A stretch of 64,000 bases of DNA from positions 3,658,001 to 3,722,000 of the forward strand of contig OY987298.1 in NCBI GenBank assembly GCA_963920635.1, written 5' to 3'. The stretch's first letter is position 1, and each line of letters starts with the position of its first letter. This document shows positions 43,563 to 55,190 of this stretch, in pieces. This stretch comes from Pseudeuparius sepicola. Lineage: Eukaryota > Arthropoda > Insecta > Coleoptera > Anthribidae. Both the position numbers and the translations under genes were made by a program. Under the pieces are notes generated by a model. The model was not told where the DNA came from and made no database searches. It worked only from the letters and a program-made list of their open reading frames with translations.

Positions 43563-43789
43563 ATTTAACTATTATTATTATTAGTGTAACGAAAAGTCCC
43601 TCTAAAGTTGTTATATCTGCTTTCAATGAACATGTCTGCACTGTTTTCTATAACCTACTCAATTTTGCAGATAAATTTTAAGTTTGGAGTGTTCTATTTA
43701 CAGTTTTATAATTTTTATGATTAATTTAGAGACATTTTCCGTCGCACCTTTGTTGGCCTAAGGCCCCCGTGCCCCATTTCCTTTTAGTT

Positions 43790-44295
43790 TCCATTGTTTT
43801 CCCTGTCGAGCTTCCATCAGTTTCTAGAAATTTGCGAGAACTTTGGTTTGTTGTTTTCGGGGGGAATTTGCTTAGATGCTCGTGCGGAGTTGGTCCTTAT
43901 ACGTACGAGGCCTCTGAATGCCCAATATTACTTACACAACATTATTGTAAAACATGTAATGGCTTTTCCTCCGTTTGTTGGACCTAATTTTTTATTAATG
44001 CAGGACAACGCTCGACCCAATGTGGCTAGACAGGTTATTGGCTACCTAGATGATGTTAATATCCTTTTATTATAGTAACCACCTAACAGTCCTGACATGA
44101 TTCCTATAGACTACTATAGAGCATCTATGGGACTGTCTAAAAAAAAAAGATTCGTAATCGTAGACCCTCTGTTTCTAGTTACAACCAACTCATAGAGGTC
44201 GCTATTGAAGAATATTCCGCAAAATTTTGTTGATTCAGCATGCCTAGACGCATGAATGCAGTGATAAGAAATAGAGGAGGGCCTACACTGTAGGT
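43790..44295 (+). pseudogene. Tc1-like transposase C-terminal half
   Basis: Reads GGICLDARAELVLIR, FPPFVGPNFLLMQDNARPNV then ARQVIGYLDDVNI, stops, then PPNSPDM. A roughly ten-base duplication follows, after which the frame with IEHLWDCLKK resumes. A last frameshift gives RNRRPSVSSYNQLIEVAIEE and the SMPRRMNAVI tail. The second catalytic D (MQDNARP) and the final E (IEHLWD) of the DD34E triad are both present, but in different frames. The N-terminal HTH and the first D are missing. Confidence 0.85.
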
Positions 44296-46943
44296 ATTAG
44301 TGTTGACCCGATGCATTTATTCTGTTTTGCTGCCTTTTTCTTTTTTTAATTTGGAGTTATGGTAGCTTATTTGTGAATTTTCCGCAAAAAAATATTAAGG
44401 CAAATTAAGGTAATGTTTGACTAATTTCTAGGTGTTAGTTACATTTATTTTGTTTTTTTTTTTGTAAATATTTAGATTAATTAAAGTAGTGCGTTAATTT
44501 TGTCCAGGAGTTTAAATCCCCTTCTACGAGGAAACCAATCCCAATTAAATAATGACTTTCGCATAGGAGAAATTGCTAGTTATACCCCGATTACTGTAAA
44601 AAGTCCCGATTTTGTCAGATGACATTCTCCACAAAATCCCTAGGGATTTTTTGTTAACCATGGGTATAAGATAAGCATAATAAAATAAAAACCCTATTGC
44701 AATCACGATTATGCCGCTACAAATAAAAATAACTATGACAACAACTCATTTTAATAATAATTTCAAACGTCATGGAAACACTTTCCTTTTGGTATTTTGT
44801 AATAATCAGCTGCTTTTGGCAGCGTCTAAGGGCGGACTCAGGCAAATTTAGCTTCGGTGTGTCAGTGACAGTGAAGGTTTTCCAGTTCGTTCAAACTGGT
44901 TCAAACATTCGGTAATGAAAATGTTCGCGGGTTTTTTACGTTTCGTGAGTTTTACCGTCATCTGTGTTGTTCTTGTTCGTGTTAGTGTTATTAGTGCAAA
45001 TGGGCTCGTTACTGACCTGAACTTATGACCCGGTTGCATTTTTGCTGCATTGATGCCAACTTAGGATATCAAAATTACCAATTGACAGTCCCAGTAAGGA
45101 CTTCTTAAAATAATTTGAGTATATGTTTAGGCCTGCAAACGTCATTTTTGATATAAAATAATGTGTCTAGAATTTTGCGTAAAATATAATCAACTTCCGG
45201 TATAACCGGAACTGCCACCAGCTTAAAAATATTTTAGCCCAATTGCCCCCATCGACTTCAGTAAACTGTCAAATTTCCAAAATTTTCCAAACTCTATTTT
45301 CCGAGAAATCGGAATAATCGTATATAAGTGCGTACTGCGTACATATAAACCTTGGTGGTCAATCTCCATCCGCAATTCCCAACGCCGTAAACCGTATGTA
45401 AAGCGCCAAACTCTAACCCCCATAAAGAGCGAAAAAGCTGCCACGTGAATCAATCCGGAATGCTTTCTTTTTTTATGGGTGTGCAATGATTGGTTTTCCA
45501 TTTTCTGGCGTTTTATCGCCGCATATAAAACCGGCGGAAATGGAAATAAAGGGAAAATGCATGATGCACTGGCTCACGTCACGGAGTGATACGATAGGCA
45601 ATAATTAATTACTAAATTACTAAAAGCGATGATTATAATATTGTATAAAATTCCTTGCCAATTGGCAATATATTTTTTGATCGTGATGCTAGATCATACA
45701 GTATTGGTATTGGTATTGATACAGATCATCCAGAAAAGAAACTAGCATCATCATATTCTGCCTGTGGAAGTTTCCAATCAAGATTACTTTTTGGTATTTA
45801 AATACTCGGTATTACTTACAGAAAATGAGTAGGTATCTGTATTTGGAATTACAAATACTGACAAAAAGTATTTGTTATTTAAATACTTTATATGGGTATC
45901 TAAGTATTCCAAAAGTATTTAAATACTCATGAAATATTTAAATACTTTTTCCAAGCAAATACTAGATTTTTTCTGTTAAAACTTGCTTTTATTTTTTCAA
46001 AAATGTTTCTTATAAAATTGTAAAGTACCTAGGTAGTAGGTCTATTATTTTCGATTCGTTGTTTTATGAAAATTCAGATTTCGATGCATTGAAAGTCCGT
46101 TATCGGTAGTGTCGTGAAGTAAAGCTAGGTAGATACTTTTCCAAATCGCAGGCTACTACAATAATAACAGCTAGCATCCCAGATTCACAATTCAACGAAA
46201 TAAAATTATGTTATGTATTTACGTGAGGACTTACATTTATGGCGATTGTGATTTGCCTGCACTTTTGCACTGAGTGCACTTTTGTTACTGTCATGTCATA
46301 TTAGTGCAAAAGTGCGCTGTTGTGTCAGATTTTAAATAAAAAATCGCTAAATGGATTTCGTTATTTTTTACTAGAAAAAAAAAGTTGTAGTAGGCCTTGA
46401 AAATTGACATTAAGACCTGAAATTTTGCACCAACGTAGAGTTTTTTGTGGCCTATTTTTAGAAAAAAAAACGAGGCTAAAATCGGATGGAGAATACAAAT
46501 TTTACGGGGGTGTTCGCACTTAAGATGAAACACCCTGTATATAACAGAGAGAGACCACATTTTTGTATTGCACCTTTCAAGAGTTTTAAGTACCTATAAG
46601 TAAAATGTTGAGAAAATGATATAGGAGGTTAGGTGTAGTATTATTGTAGTATTATTATGATACAGTGTGGATAGAAATTGTGGAATATTGCTTATATTTC
46701 TTAAAATATTCCTCATATCAAAAACATGTTTTAATAAAAGTGTTAGGGGAAATTATTTCCCGTTTAGTGATATCAAACAATCTTTCGTAGCAAAAAAAAT
46801 GTGGTTGCCATGGTAACCGATTTAATTTTTTTAAATGGCACCATATTATACTTTTTTTGGTGAAAATGTATAAACTGAAACTTTCTGAATACGATACAAT
46901 ACAATTTTAATGGGGTCGCATAAGAAAAAAATAAAAAAAAATT
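44296..46943. other. Long stretch without recognised gene
   Basis: Contains the AAGTATTTAAATACT word cluster (annotated separately) and, at 46290-46560, a CACCCTGTATATAA-ended mariner-like scrap. Small frames (45223-45501, 46291-46560) have no recognised domains. Confidence 0.35.
45780..45965. repeat. AAGTATTTAAATACT word cluster
   Basis: At least seven irregularly spaced, mostly palindromic copies of GTATTTAAATAC-like words. They resemble in style the subterminal arrays of the 13635-18397 element, so this may be one end of another element whose other end was not located. Confidence 0.6.
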
Positions 46944-47333
46944 AAGTTTTCTATAATGCTATTGAACTATTGACAATGTTTATCAAAATAATTATCAAGT
47001 TAGCCATGCCAAAATTAGAACAATGCGAAATTGTCACTAGCTGTGTAACTGTGTACATTGTTACACTAAACGTAGTTTTTTACTCAATTTTCTGTGTACT
47101 TAAGTACTTAGTATGTCAACCTGTATTCTTTCCGTTTCATTTAATTCAAGCGCCATTATAATTTACTAAAGTACTTAAGTATACAGAAAATCGAGTACAA
47201 AAGTACGTTTACTGTAACAATGCACACAACTCACAGCTAGTGACAGTTTCCCATTGTTCTGATTTTGGCATGGCTAACTTGATATTAATAATTATTTTGA
47301 TAACCATTGTCAAAAGCATAATAGAAAACTTTT
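46944..47333. repeat. Inverted repeat, 390 bp
   Basis: The arms of about 180 bp run from TTTTCTATAATGC to its inverse, with shared GTTAGCCATGCCAAAA and GTACTTAAGTA landmarks. Foldback MITE without coding sequence. Confidence 0.8.
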
Positions 47334-47502
47334 TTTTTTGTATTTTTAATAATTATTTTGTAGCTAATATTGTTTCTAGTATAAATTTTTAATATTTTCA
47401 GTTTTGAAAATGTTCTTTCTAGCACACTGTAATTGTGCAAAATATGTTTAGTAGTTGTTTTGCCTAATTTACGGTTACGCGCTGCGACCGACGGAGTGTG
47501 TG

Positions 47503-48279
47503 CATAAATGAATAAGTGCGAAAAAAATCAAGGGGTGAATCTTTGAGTGATTCTAAGACCAAAAGTTTATATAAGCATAGGTCCGCTAATGCTTTTCAAA
47601 ATAGAGATAGGTATTGATTTTTTTCGAAATTTCGAAATATACTTTCATGGCCTATAACTTTTCAAAATACAGGGTTTCAAACAGTTTTTAATAATTATTA
47701 TAATAAAACAAAAAATTTTTATAGCTAGCATTATTGTTTATATCAATTTTTAAGACTAGAATAAACTATTAATACGGAAAAAATATCGGGTAATATACCC
47801 TAGTTTTTGTAAATTGGTAGTTTTAATTTGTTATTATGTTGTCCCGGAGACATGCAATAAAGTGATTTTTTTTTCTCAAAAACGAAGCTAGATTCGAGAA
47901 TAATACAAGAGACAAAAAAGTTGTATTTTTAGTTTCTGAATGCGAAAAAGAAAATAAAAGTTTTAAAAAGTCAGTGGCGCACATTTTTTTTACAAAATTA
48001 TTGGTTACGGTGCCCTCGGGACGCCAGTGTACTTAATAATTTTAATCTAGTAGGGGCTAAATTAGCCTCTTTCTACCATAAATAACACTGCCAAATTTCA
48101 ACAAAATCGGCTAAAGGATTATTAAGATATTTACGAAAAAGCGATTTTTTTAAGAAGAGTTTGGCACCCTGCATCTTGAAAAGCATTACTGGACCTATGT
48201 TTATATAAACTTTTCGTCTTAGAATCACTCAAAGATTAACCACTTGAATTTTTTCGCACTTATTCATTTACACCCTGTA
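47503..48279. mobile_element. Foldback element, 0.8 kb
   Basis: Left arm ATGAATAAGTGCGAAAAAAA and its inverse at the right end before CACCCTGTA. The pairing extends through AGTGATTCTAAGACCAAAAG. It abuts the next foldback exactly at a shared CACCCTGTA/TACAGGGTG junction. Confidence 0.8.
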
Positions 48280-48281
48280 TA

Positions 48282-49424
48282 CAGGGTGATTCAGTTTTAT
48301 TCTGCGACACTTCAACAGGTGATAGAAAACCAGAAAATAACCGCACTTTCTTCTATAAACTATATCATTTTAAGGCCTTATAAAAAAGTAACAGGGTGTT
48401 AAAGTTGTAAGAAATTTGTGGAATTTATTGAATATTTACCAAACTAGTTGAGATATTTAGGTCATATTTGTTACACGTTATAACGGCATGGGTTAGCATA
48501 AAACCTGTTAATATCAAACACCTTGAACAACCACCATGTATAGCAATAAAAATTATTCAATTTCTTATGCACATTTTAATTGTAAACAAAAACGTTCTCC
48601 TAGCATTTTTTCATATTTGTCATGGTTTCATAGCAAATTTGATTTTTTCGTATTATTTCGGGGTAGGTAGGTACTTCTGAAAAATTAACTTAAAACTTCG
48701 CTTCATAAGTAACACTCAGAGTAGAAAAAATGTGTTTCTTACTTTAAATACAGTAACTTTTCCCAATAAACTTGCCCATTCAAGGTTTTACTTTTCAAGA
48801 TACAGAGCGTAACATTAATAATTATTGTATCTTCCTTAAATGTTTTAGGCCCTGTATCTTCAAAAGTATGGCCTTAAATAGGTAATTTTATTGGAAAAAG
48901 TTATTTTATTTCAAGTAGCAAACACATTATTTCTACTTTAAGTGATACTTATGGAGAAAATTTTTTAGATAATTTTTCAGAAATACTCCGAAATAATACA
49001 AAAAATCAAATTTGCCACGAAACCATGACACATACAAAAAATTACCAAGAGGGCATTTTTGTTTAAAATTAAAATTTACATAATAAATTGAATACATTTT
49101 ATTGCTATACAAGGTGGTTCTTTTTTTTCTAAAAACAATAATTATACTGATTACCTACTTCTACGCCAGTGGTAATTCAAGATGTTTGATATTAACAGGT
49201 TTTATGCTAACCCATTCCGTTATAACGTGTACCAAATATGACTTAAATATCTCAACTAATAGTTCGGTAAATATTCAATAAAGACCACATGTTTCTTAAA
49301 ATTTTAACACTCTGTAACTTTCTAATAAGGAGTTAAAATTATATAGTTTATAAAAGAAAGTGTGGTTATTTTTTGGTTTTCTATCACCTGTTGAAGTGTC
49401 GCAGAATAAAACTGAATCACCCTG
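48282..49424. mobile_element. Long-TIR foldback, CAGGGTGATTCAG family, copy 2
   Basis: Begins CAGGGTGATTCAGTTTTATT and ends with its inverse, each flanked by TA. It is homologous throughout to 23180-24363. No coding sequence. Confidence 0.85.
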
Positions 49425-50161
49425 TATATACGGCGGCGCGTTCTCAAATCTACTGCACAGGTTTTAATTTCGAGAAGACAAGATGAAACAAATAACAAAT
49501 TGTAGATGTTTGATGTTCACTGCATTTTCAGATTAGGCCAGGAGTATATAGTTAATTGTTGGTATTATTAATTTTGATATTACAAATCTCGTTTATCTCG
49601 ACAGCTCTGGGGGGGAGGGCAATTCCCAACAAACACTGATAAATGGGCCATTTGTAAAAATGTATTGGGTAACCATCACTGCATCATTGGAACAATGATG
49701 AAAATCATCATTGGCCCGGGTCCGTAATGTCCCGGTGGGCGTTCCATCAGTCATTTTTCCAGCATGGATGGCCAGTGCAAATTTATTTATGGTCCACCAT
49801 AAGAGTACCAATAGAGGTTGTGCGTTATATTTATACTGGACCATTAAAGGTCTTTTATACTTCAAACATTGTTGGTCATTTAATTTGTACACATCAAATG
49901 GCCATCAAAGGAATATTTTCGGGTTTACGACTTACCTATACAGTGATTTTTAAATCAAAGGCAAATAATAATAAACAATAAATAATATATTTAAAACAAA
50001 CAAAATTGAAAAATTAAAAAAAAAACCTAAAATAAACCACTATAAAAATTAAAAACAAGAACAAAAATACAAAATTGTAATAAAACACCAGATGTTTTTA
50101 CCTGAAAAGAGAAAGAACGTAAATTATTGAAATCATCAAATACCTACATTAATTTTTTATT

Positions 50162-50713
50162 TTAACTAGAATTTTTTCCGGAGGGTGCTGTTCGATGGGC
50201 AATAAGTGATAAATGGTTACATGGTGTTTTGCCTGCCAATTTTAGCATTGCTAAGTACATGTAAAGACTTATAGGTATATCTATATTATGATTATTTATT
50301 ATGTAGGTATTATCTTTAAAAACGGCAAATATTTTGGATGGTTTGATTAAGAATAAAATTACGTTGGGATCAGTGTGAGACTCATAACTTCGATTTAACC
50401 TGCAGGTATCAGGTATGCATAGCTCGCAGCTTCGTATATTAAATTTCCTTATCTTGCACCTATTTACCATAACACAATGCACTAATCCATAATCCAAATC
50501 TAAAGTCGCTTCCTCACAACATGCAGATATAGGACGGCTTATATTTTGGCCACATTTTGATGCACTATGGACCGAACGAACTCGGCGTGCACGCACACAC
50601 GGCAACACACCACCACAATATGGTGCCAGCGACGCCGGCCTCACGGCTGTAAAAATGATGCAACGGTCACAGTGACACAGCGCAAGCGCGGTAAACTTAT
50701 CAGGTTTTGCCAT
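50162..50713 (-). CDS. 183-codon open frame, function unknown
   Basis: The longest open frame in the window, from ATG at 50713 to a stop at 50162, inside the CCCAAC-ended element and left of the nested hAT. The first 90 residues are cysteine- and arginine-rich (CHCDRC, CVRARRVRS). The rest is AT-codon-rich with isoleucine and asparagine. No domain is recognised and no transposase motif is visible. The change in composition half way suggests chance opening across two kinds of DNA. It may not be expressed. Confidence 0.25.
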   Translation of the reverse strand: MAKPDKFTALALCHCDRCIIFTAVRPASLAPYCGGVLPCVRARRVRSVHSASKCGQNISRPISACCEEATLDLDYGLVHCVMVNRCKIRKFNIRSCELCIPDTCRLNRSYESHTDPNVILFLIKPSKIFAVFKDNTYIINNHNIDIPISLYMYLAMLKLAGKTPCNHLSLIAHRTAPSGKNSS

Positions 50714-51134
50714 TTATGCTAATTTAAATAAAAAGTACAGGTAATAATATGGACTTTTGCCTATAGTGGACCACATCATGGCACATCATTCATATCTTTG
50801 CACATCCCTTGTTGGTGGTTGCATGGCAAAGAACCATTATTGGCCCATTGGTGTTTTCTCACGGGCGTAGCCAGGATTTAGTTTTGGGGGGGGGGGTTTA
50901 GTTTGAGAAGTAAATAAAACAACAAAAATATACTTACATGAAATTTAATATCTATATATTCATCCGAAAAACTACGACATATTTAAAAAATTCTTAACTT
51001 TAAATGGAATGGATAAATTAATTTCGTTTCTCTGCGCTAAATCTAAAACCATTAAAGAAGAAATCTTCGGCTTTTTCTTTTAAATATATCCACTGCTTCA
51101 TCTGCATGAATTTCTGTTCCATAGTGAATGTTCA

Positions 51135-51552
51135 TTAACCATTAAGTCTGTTTTCACTTGTAGTGTTTCGTAAATAGTTTTTCAGTCTCCTTAGGCTCGA
51201 GAAAGACCTTTCTGGGGTAGCAGTGGATACAGGAATGGTAGCCAAGATTTGTAGTAATGTGTAAATATTAGGATAAAGGTTTTTATCGCACATATCTAGG
51301 CATTCCAAACTAGATTTCTGGGTAGGCAATCTTTTTATCAGCATGCAAGGTAGCTGAAGCTTTGATAGCTAAATCCAAATTTGTTTCTTTAGTAGAAACC
51401 CCTTGACCTTGACTACACCACTTTTTGCAGTAGTCCATACCTTTAGGTTTATCACCCTTCCTTTTTTTCCCCTCCATTTTTCGACAGTAATAATGATTCA
51501 CGTATCTATCCTTAACAAGGTCATCGAATAACAGCGCACTAAAATTACTCAC
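51135..51552 (-). pseudogene. hAT transposase, internally deleted
   Basis: The N-terminal frame starts MSNFSALLFDDLVKDRYVNH at 51552 and includes YYCRKMEGKKRKGDK. The C-terminal frame (51135-51344) contains PVSTATPERSFSSLRRL and ends at NRLNG, after which a 9-base loss and an in-frame stop end it. The two frames overlap by about 35 bp and do not join. The whole DDE core is missing. The deletion junction is identical to that of the copy at 2442-3124. Confidence 0.85.
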
Positions 51553-51664
51553 TTACACGGTACACTTAATTCTCTTCACTATTCGTTCATCACTTTTCAC
51601 TGTTATTCGCTTCGAGTTCGCATGGAACAATACTGCCGTAAGCGCGGTCACGCGCCGCGGCGCC

Positions 51665-51674
51665 GCTTATATAG
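51665..51674 (-). promoter_or_regulatory. TATA box of the hAT element
   Basis: On the minus strand GCTATATAAG lies about 115 bp upstream of the transposase start codon at 51552, within the GC-rich right subterminal region. The position fits a core promoter of the element. Confidence 0.5.
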
Positions 51675-52132
51675 CAGCCCACTAGCCGTCCAGAAACTTC
51701 CACGAACTTCCACAAAGTTCCGCTCATTTCGACCGAGGGGCGTGGCGAATAATCGAGAAACAACGCAAAGTGTCCCTACAATACAAAATAGTTCGGCTGC
51801 AACTGCGTCTGCCTCTCGTCAAAAGATGGCGCTAGGCGCTACTATTACTACATAATATATTCAAACGTAATAATAATTTAACTCTCCACTCCTCGTATTT
51901 TTTCGGTATAATATTAGGTAATATTTTGCTTATTTCGGGGGGGGGGGGGGGGGTTTGAACCCCCGAAACCCCCCCCCCTTGGCTACGCCCGTGTGTTTTC
52001 TTCTCATATTTACATCGGTAGTATTCCAACACTTTAGCTGAAATGGGCCATTGAAGGCTAACCAATCCCATTACAAATCCATCAATTACAGCAATGGCCC
52101 ATTAAAAATCCAGAAGTTGAGTGTTTGTTGGG

Positions 52133-53154
52133 TTGCCCTCTTTGCCCCCCTCTGAATACTCCACTTGACTTATAAAAGGGACAGATGGCCGCGCGAGTCG
52201 TGAAAAAAAGTTCCCGCCAACGTCCCGAGGCGAAGTGCGTTAACAAAGAGGGATAACAGCAATCGCCTCCAGGTTTATGGACTTCGTTGCCGGCGGGGAG
52301 GAAGTCCTAATTGGTCGGGCTTTTTTCTAAGCGGGAGGGGGTCGGGGAGACCCGAGGGAACTTTCGTGATGTAACGGAGGGATATCGAATTGCGGAGCGT
52401 GTGTCGGAGGTCTTCGTCCCAAGACGACAACCTTTAATTTTGCGCCGAGTTTTAAGATCGAGATTCTCACTTTTGGGAATTCCGCTTTTAAACTACAACG
52501 TGTCCGCGTTGGCTTGTGAACATTTCAGAAATATATGAAGAGCCGAGAAAAAATCGTCATCATATTAGGGAAGACATCTAACAGACACTAGATACTATTT
52601 TGATTGGTCACCTTCTAACTCAATTCATTTCTCAACTCTTTTCCTTTCATTGATAACTTCCTTTGTTAGTTCTTCTATTGAAATATCTTGGCTGGCTTCA
52701 CGTATCCGCTGGCAAAGGTCATCTAAAGTTATTGGGCCTGTTTTTTTTATTACCCTCCTCAAAAAAGTAGAAGTCAATTGGAGTCAGGTTCGGAAACCTG
52801 CTTGACCAATGTTATACAGGATTTCGACGACCTATCCATCTGCCTTGATATTAGTGCTTAGCCACTCCGCGAGTGCTCCGGGGCTCAAAAATTTGGCTGG
52901 GTGCGGGGCACAAGCAAATGTGACAAGGTGACAATAATATTTAAGATCAACAATGAGTCAGAAAATGCTGAATGATATTATGCTTTTAAATATTTATAAA
53001 CAATTAGCAGACATCATAAGCCTGGATGAGTTACCTATGTGATGAGTTTATAAAAAAATCGTCCATAAGACTAAGCACTTTTGCGTTATTTACGCAAGGT
53101 AAGATTTTTTGTTTCTGTTTTGTTTTTTTTTGTTTGTTTTTTTGTTTTTCTTTA
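52133..53154. other. Unassigned host-like DNA
   Basis: Mixed composition. GC-richer at 52190-52450 with a 75-codon frame lacking a domain, then AT-rich. No exon recognised. Confidence 0.35.
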
Positions 53155-53305
53155 AAGACCGCGTCTTAAAATTCAGAGGACTCTGATCAAGATGAATCAG
53201 CTGATATCTCCCTCTCATTTGTTTCCCTTTGGAGGAAGTAAGAGACAGATATCCAGCTGATTCATAGGGATGAGAGTCCGCTGAATTTTAAAACGAGGCC
53301 TATCT
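53155..53305. mobile_element. 150-bp palindromic MITE
   Basis: Arms CGTCTTAAAATTCAGAGGAC and its inverse, continuing through GATGAATCAGCTG and GATATC toward a short centre. Nearly perfect hairpin without coding sequence. Confidence 0.85.
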
Positions 53306-53928
53306 TATAAAAATACCTTTATTTTATTTCATTATACGTTTTGTTTTTTTTTTAATCATCAGAGTGATAACTGTTCGTTTTTTGTTAAGTACTTTTTCTT
53401 GAAATCGGCATTAAAATGTCCCAAAATCGCCATTAAAAGCACAGAAATCGTACAATAATGTAGCCCATTATTGTACGATTTTTTCAATAAGTAGGCCTTG
53501 GCGAGATGTAAACATCAAACGTCAGACGCGGAGAAATCGCCCGTCAAAACTGACCAAATATTCAAAAACCCGGCCAATAAAGGCTCATTTAACTTTTCGT
53601 ACACATTGCGAAATTGTTTCCTATAGAAGCGCAATCCTTCAGTACACATATTTTAGTAAATTTGAATATCAATAGATTTGTTGTGTAGGCTGCACAAGAA
53701 GCAGCATTTTGGTTTTTCTGTCAGAAGGTGCCGTACGTCATTGTACTTGTCCTCAAGGCCTACTATAAAGACCGGCCCTGGCGCACAAAAATCACGTGAC
53801 CATCTTAGTCAGACGTTACATGTCATTTGTCACATAACTGAAAGCGGCAGCTTGGGTTTTGAGAAGTTTTCAATGTTTGAAGTGTTTTTAAACGTCTTAG
53901 TTTATATTTTAGTGTCTAGTGCGCGTGT

Positions 53929-54290
53929 GTCCTGGCGGAGGGGAACCGCCCAGATGTTATTATTGGCCTCTGGGTGTCTGGGTGGGAGTCGTGCCGTCCA
54001 AGAGTATTGGTGCCGCTCGCACCGACGCGACGCGTTAGCGCTGTTAAGCGGATTTCTCCCCCGAACCACAGAATAGGGAAACCGGAATGGACTATTATGG
54101 ACATGGGACAGTATTGGACAGTGGAGCCTGAGACACAGAGGGGTGAACTGCTTACGGGAGATCCGCGAGTTCAGACGGGTGGCTGGAAGCCGTTCCCGTT
54201 GACCACGTTCGGGTTGTGCATTTATTGTATTCACCATTCACCTTGTGCGAAATAAATCAGTGTTGTAACATACTCGAGGATTTTCGTTGT
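53929..54290 (+). other. LTR- or leader-like GC-rich segment in THAP element
   Basis: From TGTGTCCTGGCGGAGG to AAATAAATCAGTGTTGTAAC and CTCGAGGATTTTCG. A poly-A signal close to a TGTAACA end recalls an LTR. However, the part from about 54100 also occurs in copy A (36833 on) joined to the same downstream sequence, so it is more likely the element's own 5' region. It contains several overlapping open frames without domains. Confidence 0.35.
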
Positions 54291-54429
54291 CGACCTACGC
54301 CCTGATAATAATATGGTCTTTCACGCTGCCGATCAACTGAGACCTCGTCAATATTTACAGTACTGAGGTTAGTTTTCATTTTTATTTCTCGTAAAAAATA
54401 ACCTAAATACCAAATATTGGGCCTGTTTA

Positions 54430-54680
54430 TACATATTACAAAAGCCAGGAAGAAGGTGTCGCCATAACAAACATTTCTTTTGCCTGGGGATGAAAATTTC
54501 CGCCAAAAATGTATTCGCCAAATTACAACTGAGATTTAATTTCTAAAAAACCCTTAAGTATGTGTGGCTAACACATTTTCAAGAAAGTGAAACAATTAAA
54601 GTGGACAAATGTGTTGTGGGAGGAAAATACCTATAGAGAATATCGCCTAAGCTAAAGGAACAATTTTTGAGAATGTGACA
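54430..54680 (+). pseudogene. Degenerate THAP domain, copy B
   Basis: Homologous to 37148-37430: KYVWLTHFQESETIKVDKCV and RISPKLKE can be read, with stops and frameshifts around them. It has the same W in place of the zinc-binding C before THF, so this change predates the divergence of the two copies. Confidence 0.5.
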
Positions 54681-54940
54681 AAATATTGTGAGTGCAGTGC
54701 CGTTTAACTCTCAGCCTAAAACAGCTGAGGCAGGTTGAAAATTATGAAAAAACAATTAGAGAAAGCTTGAATGCACAAAACCAATAATGTAATAGATGAA
54801 AGAAAACTTGCCAAATTGTTACGAAATTTGTTTTTTCTACTTATCTCCAAAAATGAATTTCATTATATACGACTAAGTTGGTCACGTGACTACGCGATTA
54901 TGCGTTAGCGCCGTGGCCTGTCTTTATCGTTGGCCTCGAC

Positions 54941-55010
54941 TTGTCCTAGGTAGAGCGATCGGTAAAGTCAAGCAACGCCGCGCGTAGTCGGTTCGTGGAC
55001 GGGTGATCCC
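54941..55010 (+). repeat. 5S rRNA-derived sequence, copy B right part
   Basis: GAGCGATCGGTAAAGTCAAG then CAACGCCGCG and TCGGTTCGTGGACGGGTGAT keeps the A-box, intermediate element and C-box spacing of 5S rRNA, slightly closer to 5S than copy A. The left part of the 5S-like region lies at about 53720-53753, beyond the inserted THAP element. Confidence 0.6.
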
Positions 55011-55077
55011 TTATTATTATTTTCTTGCCTAATAAAACATTTTTTTTTCGATTTCAAAAAAATATATAACATGTACC

Positions 55078-55185
55078 TCGGCACTGAAGTTCTTTTTATG
55101 ACTCATGTGGTTGCTGTGGCCTCGGCCAGAGGTCTCAGCAACTAAACTCCACATGAGTCATAAAAAGTTGAACTTCAGTGCCTTG
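55078..55185. repeat. Hairpin with GGCACTGAAGTT ends, copy B
   Basis: CTCGGCACTGAAGTTCTTTT and its inverse AAAAGTTGAACTTCAGTGCC enclose a GACTCATGTGG / CCACATGAGTC stem and a GC-rich loop that itself has inverted GCCTCGGCC words. Homologue of 3486-3577. Confidence 0.8.
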
Positions 55186-55190
55186 GTACA

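Larger units (their letters stand above)
50860..51993 (-). mobile_element. hAT element with both ends and TSD, copy 4
   Basis: TIRs CACGGGCGTAGCCAGG and, at the other end, the inverse of CACGGGCGTAGCCAAG (15 of 16). A perfect 8-bp duplication TGTTTTCT flanks it (50852-50859 and 51994-52001). The transposase is reduced to N- and C-terminal pieces. A 17-G run and a 10-C run sit just inside the right end (51937-51978), and a shorter G run sits inside the left. This copy defines the boundaries of the family also seen at 685-3124. Confidence 0.95.
49625..52132. mobile_element. CCCAAC-ended element, 2.5 kb with nested hAT
   Basis: TIRs CCCAACAAACACT (49625-49637) and its inverse (52120-52132), with TT immediately outside both ends. 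Words such as AATGGCCCATT, GGGCCATT and GACCATTAAAGGTC recur near the ends. A hAT copy (50860-51993) lies inside and disrupts the right part. Without it the element would be about 1.37 kb. GAGGGCAA / TTGCCCTC just outside the ends is also inverted, so the true boundary could lie a few bases further out. Confidence 0.7.
53754..54938 (+). mobile_element. THAP-bearing DNA transposon (P-like?), 1.2 kb
   Basis: Flanked by a perfect 9-bp duplication ACTTGTCCT (53745-53753, 54939-54947). TIRs of about 30 bp: CAAGGCCTACTATAAAGACC, and on the right the inverse of CGAGGCCAACGATAAAGACA, continuing to GGCGC on both. It contains a decayed THAP domain. THAP plus an 8-9 bp duplication and 30-bp TIRs fits the P-element superfamily better than Kolobok (TTAA target). 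No transposase catalytic core remains. Its insertion splits the 5S-like sequence of the host element. Confidence 0.8.
53440..55190 (+). mobile_element. TIR element with 5S-like core, copy B (interrupted)
   Basis: Reverse-oriented relative to 3486-4002. The first part (about 53440-53753) matches 3720-4000 inverted. The second (54939-55190) matches 3486-3715 inverted and ends in the GGCACTGAAGTT hairpin. A 1185-bp DNA transposon separates them. The far-left GGCACTGAAGT end is altered here. Confidence 0.75.

Noticed and set aside
51937..51978. G17/C10 runs as a regulatory G-quadruplex
   Set aside because: They are part of the hAT subterminal sequence, and G-run lengths vary between copies. No reason to assign a separate function.
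53902..54255. Overlapping 60-111 codon frames on both strands
   Set aside because: They lie in the GC-rich leader-like part of the THAP element and are out of frame with one another. None has a domain.
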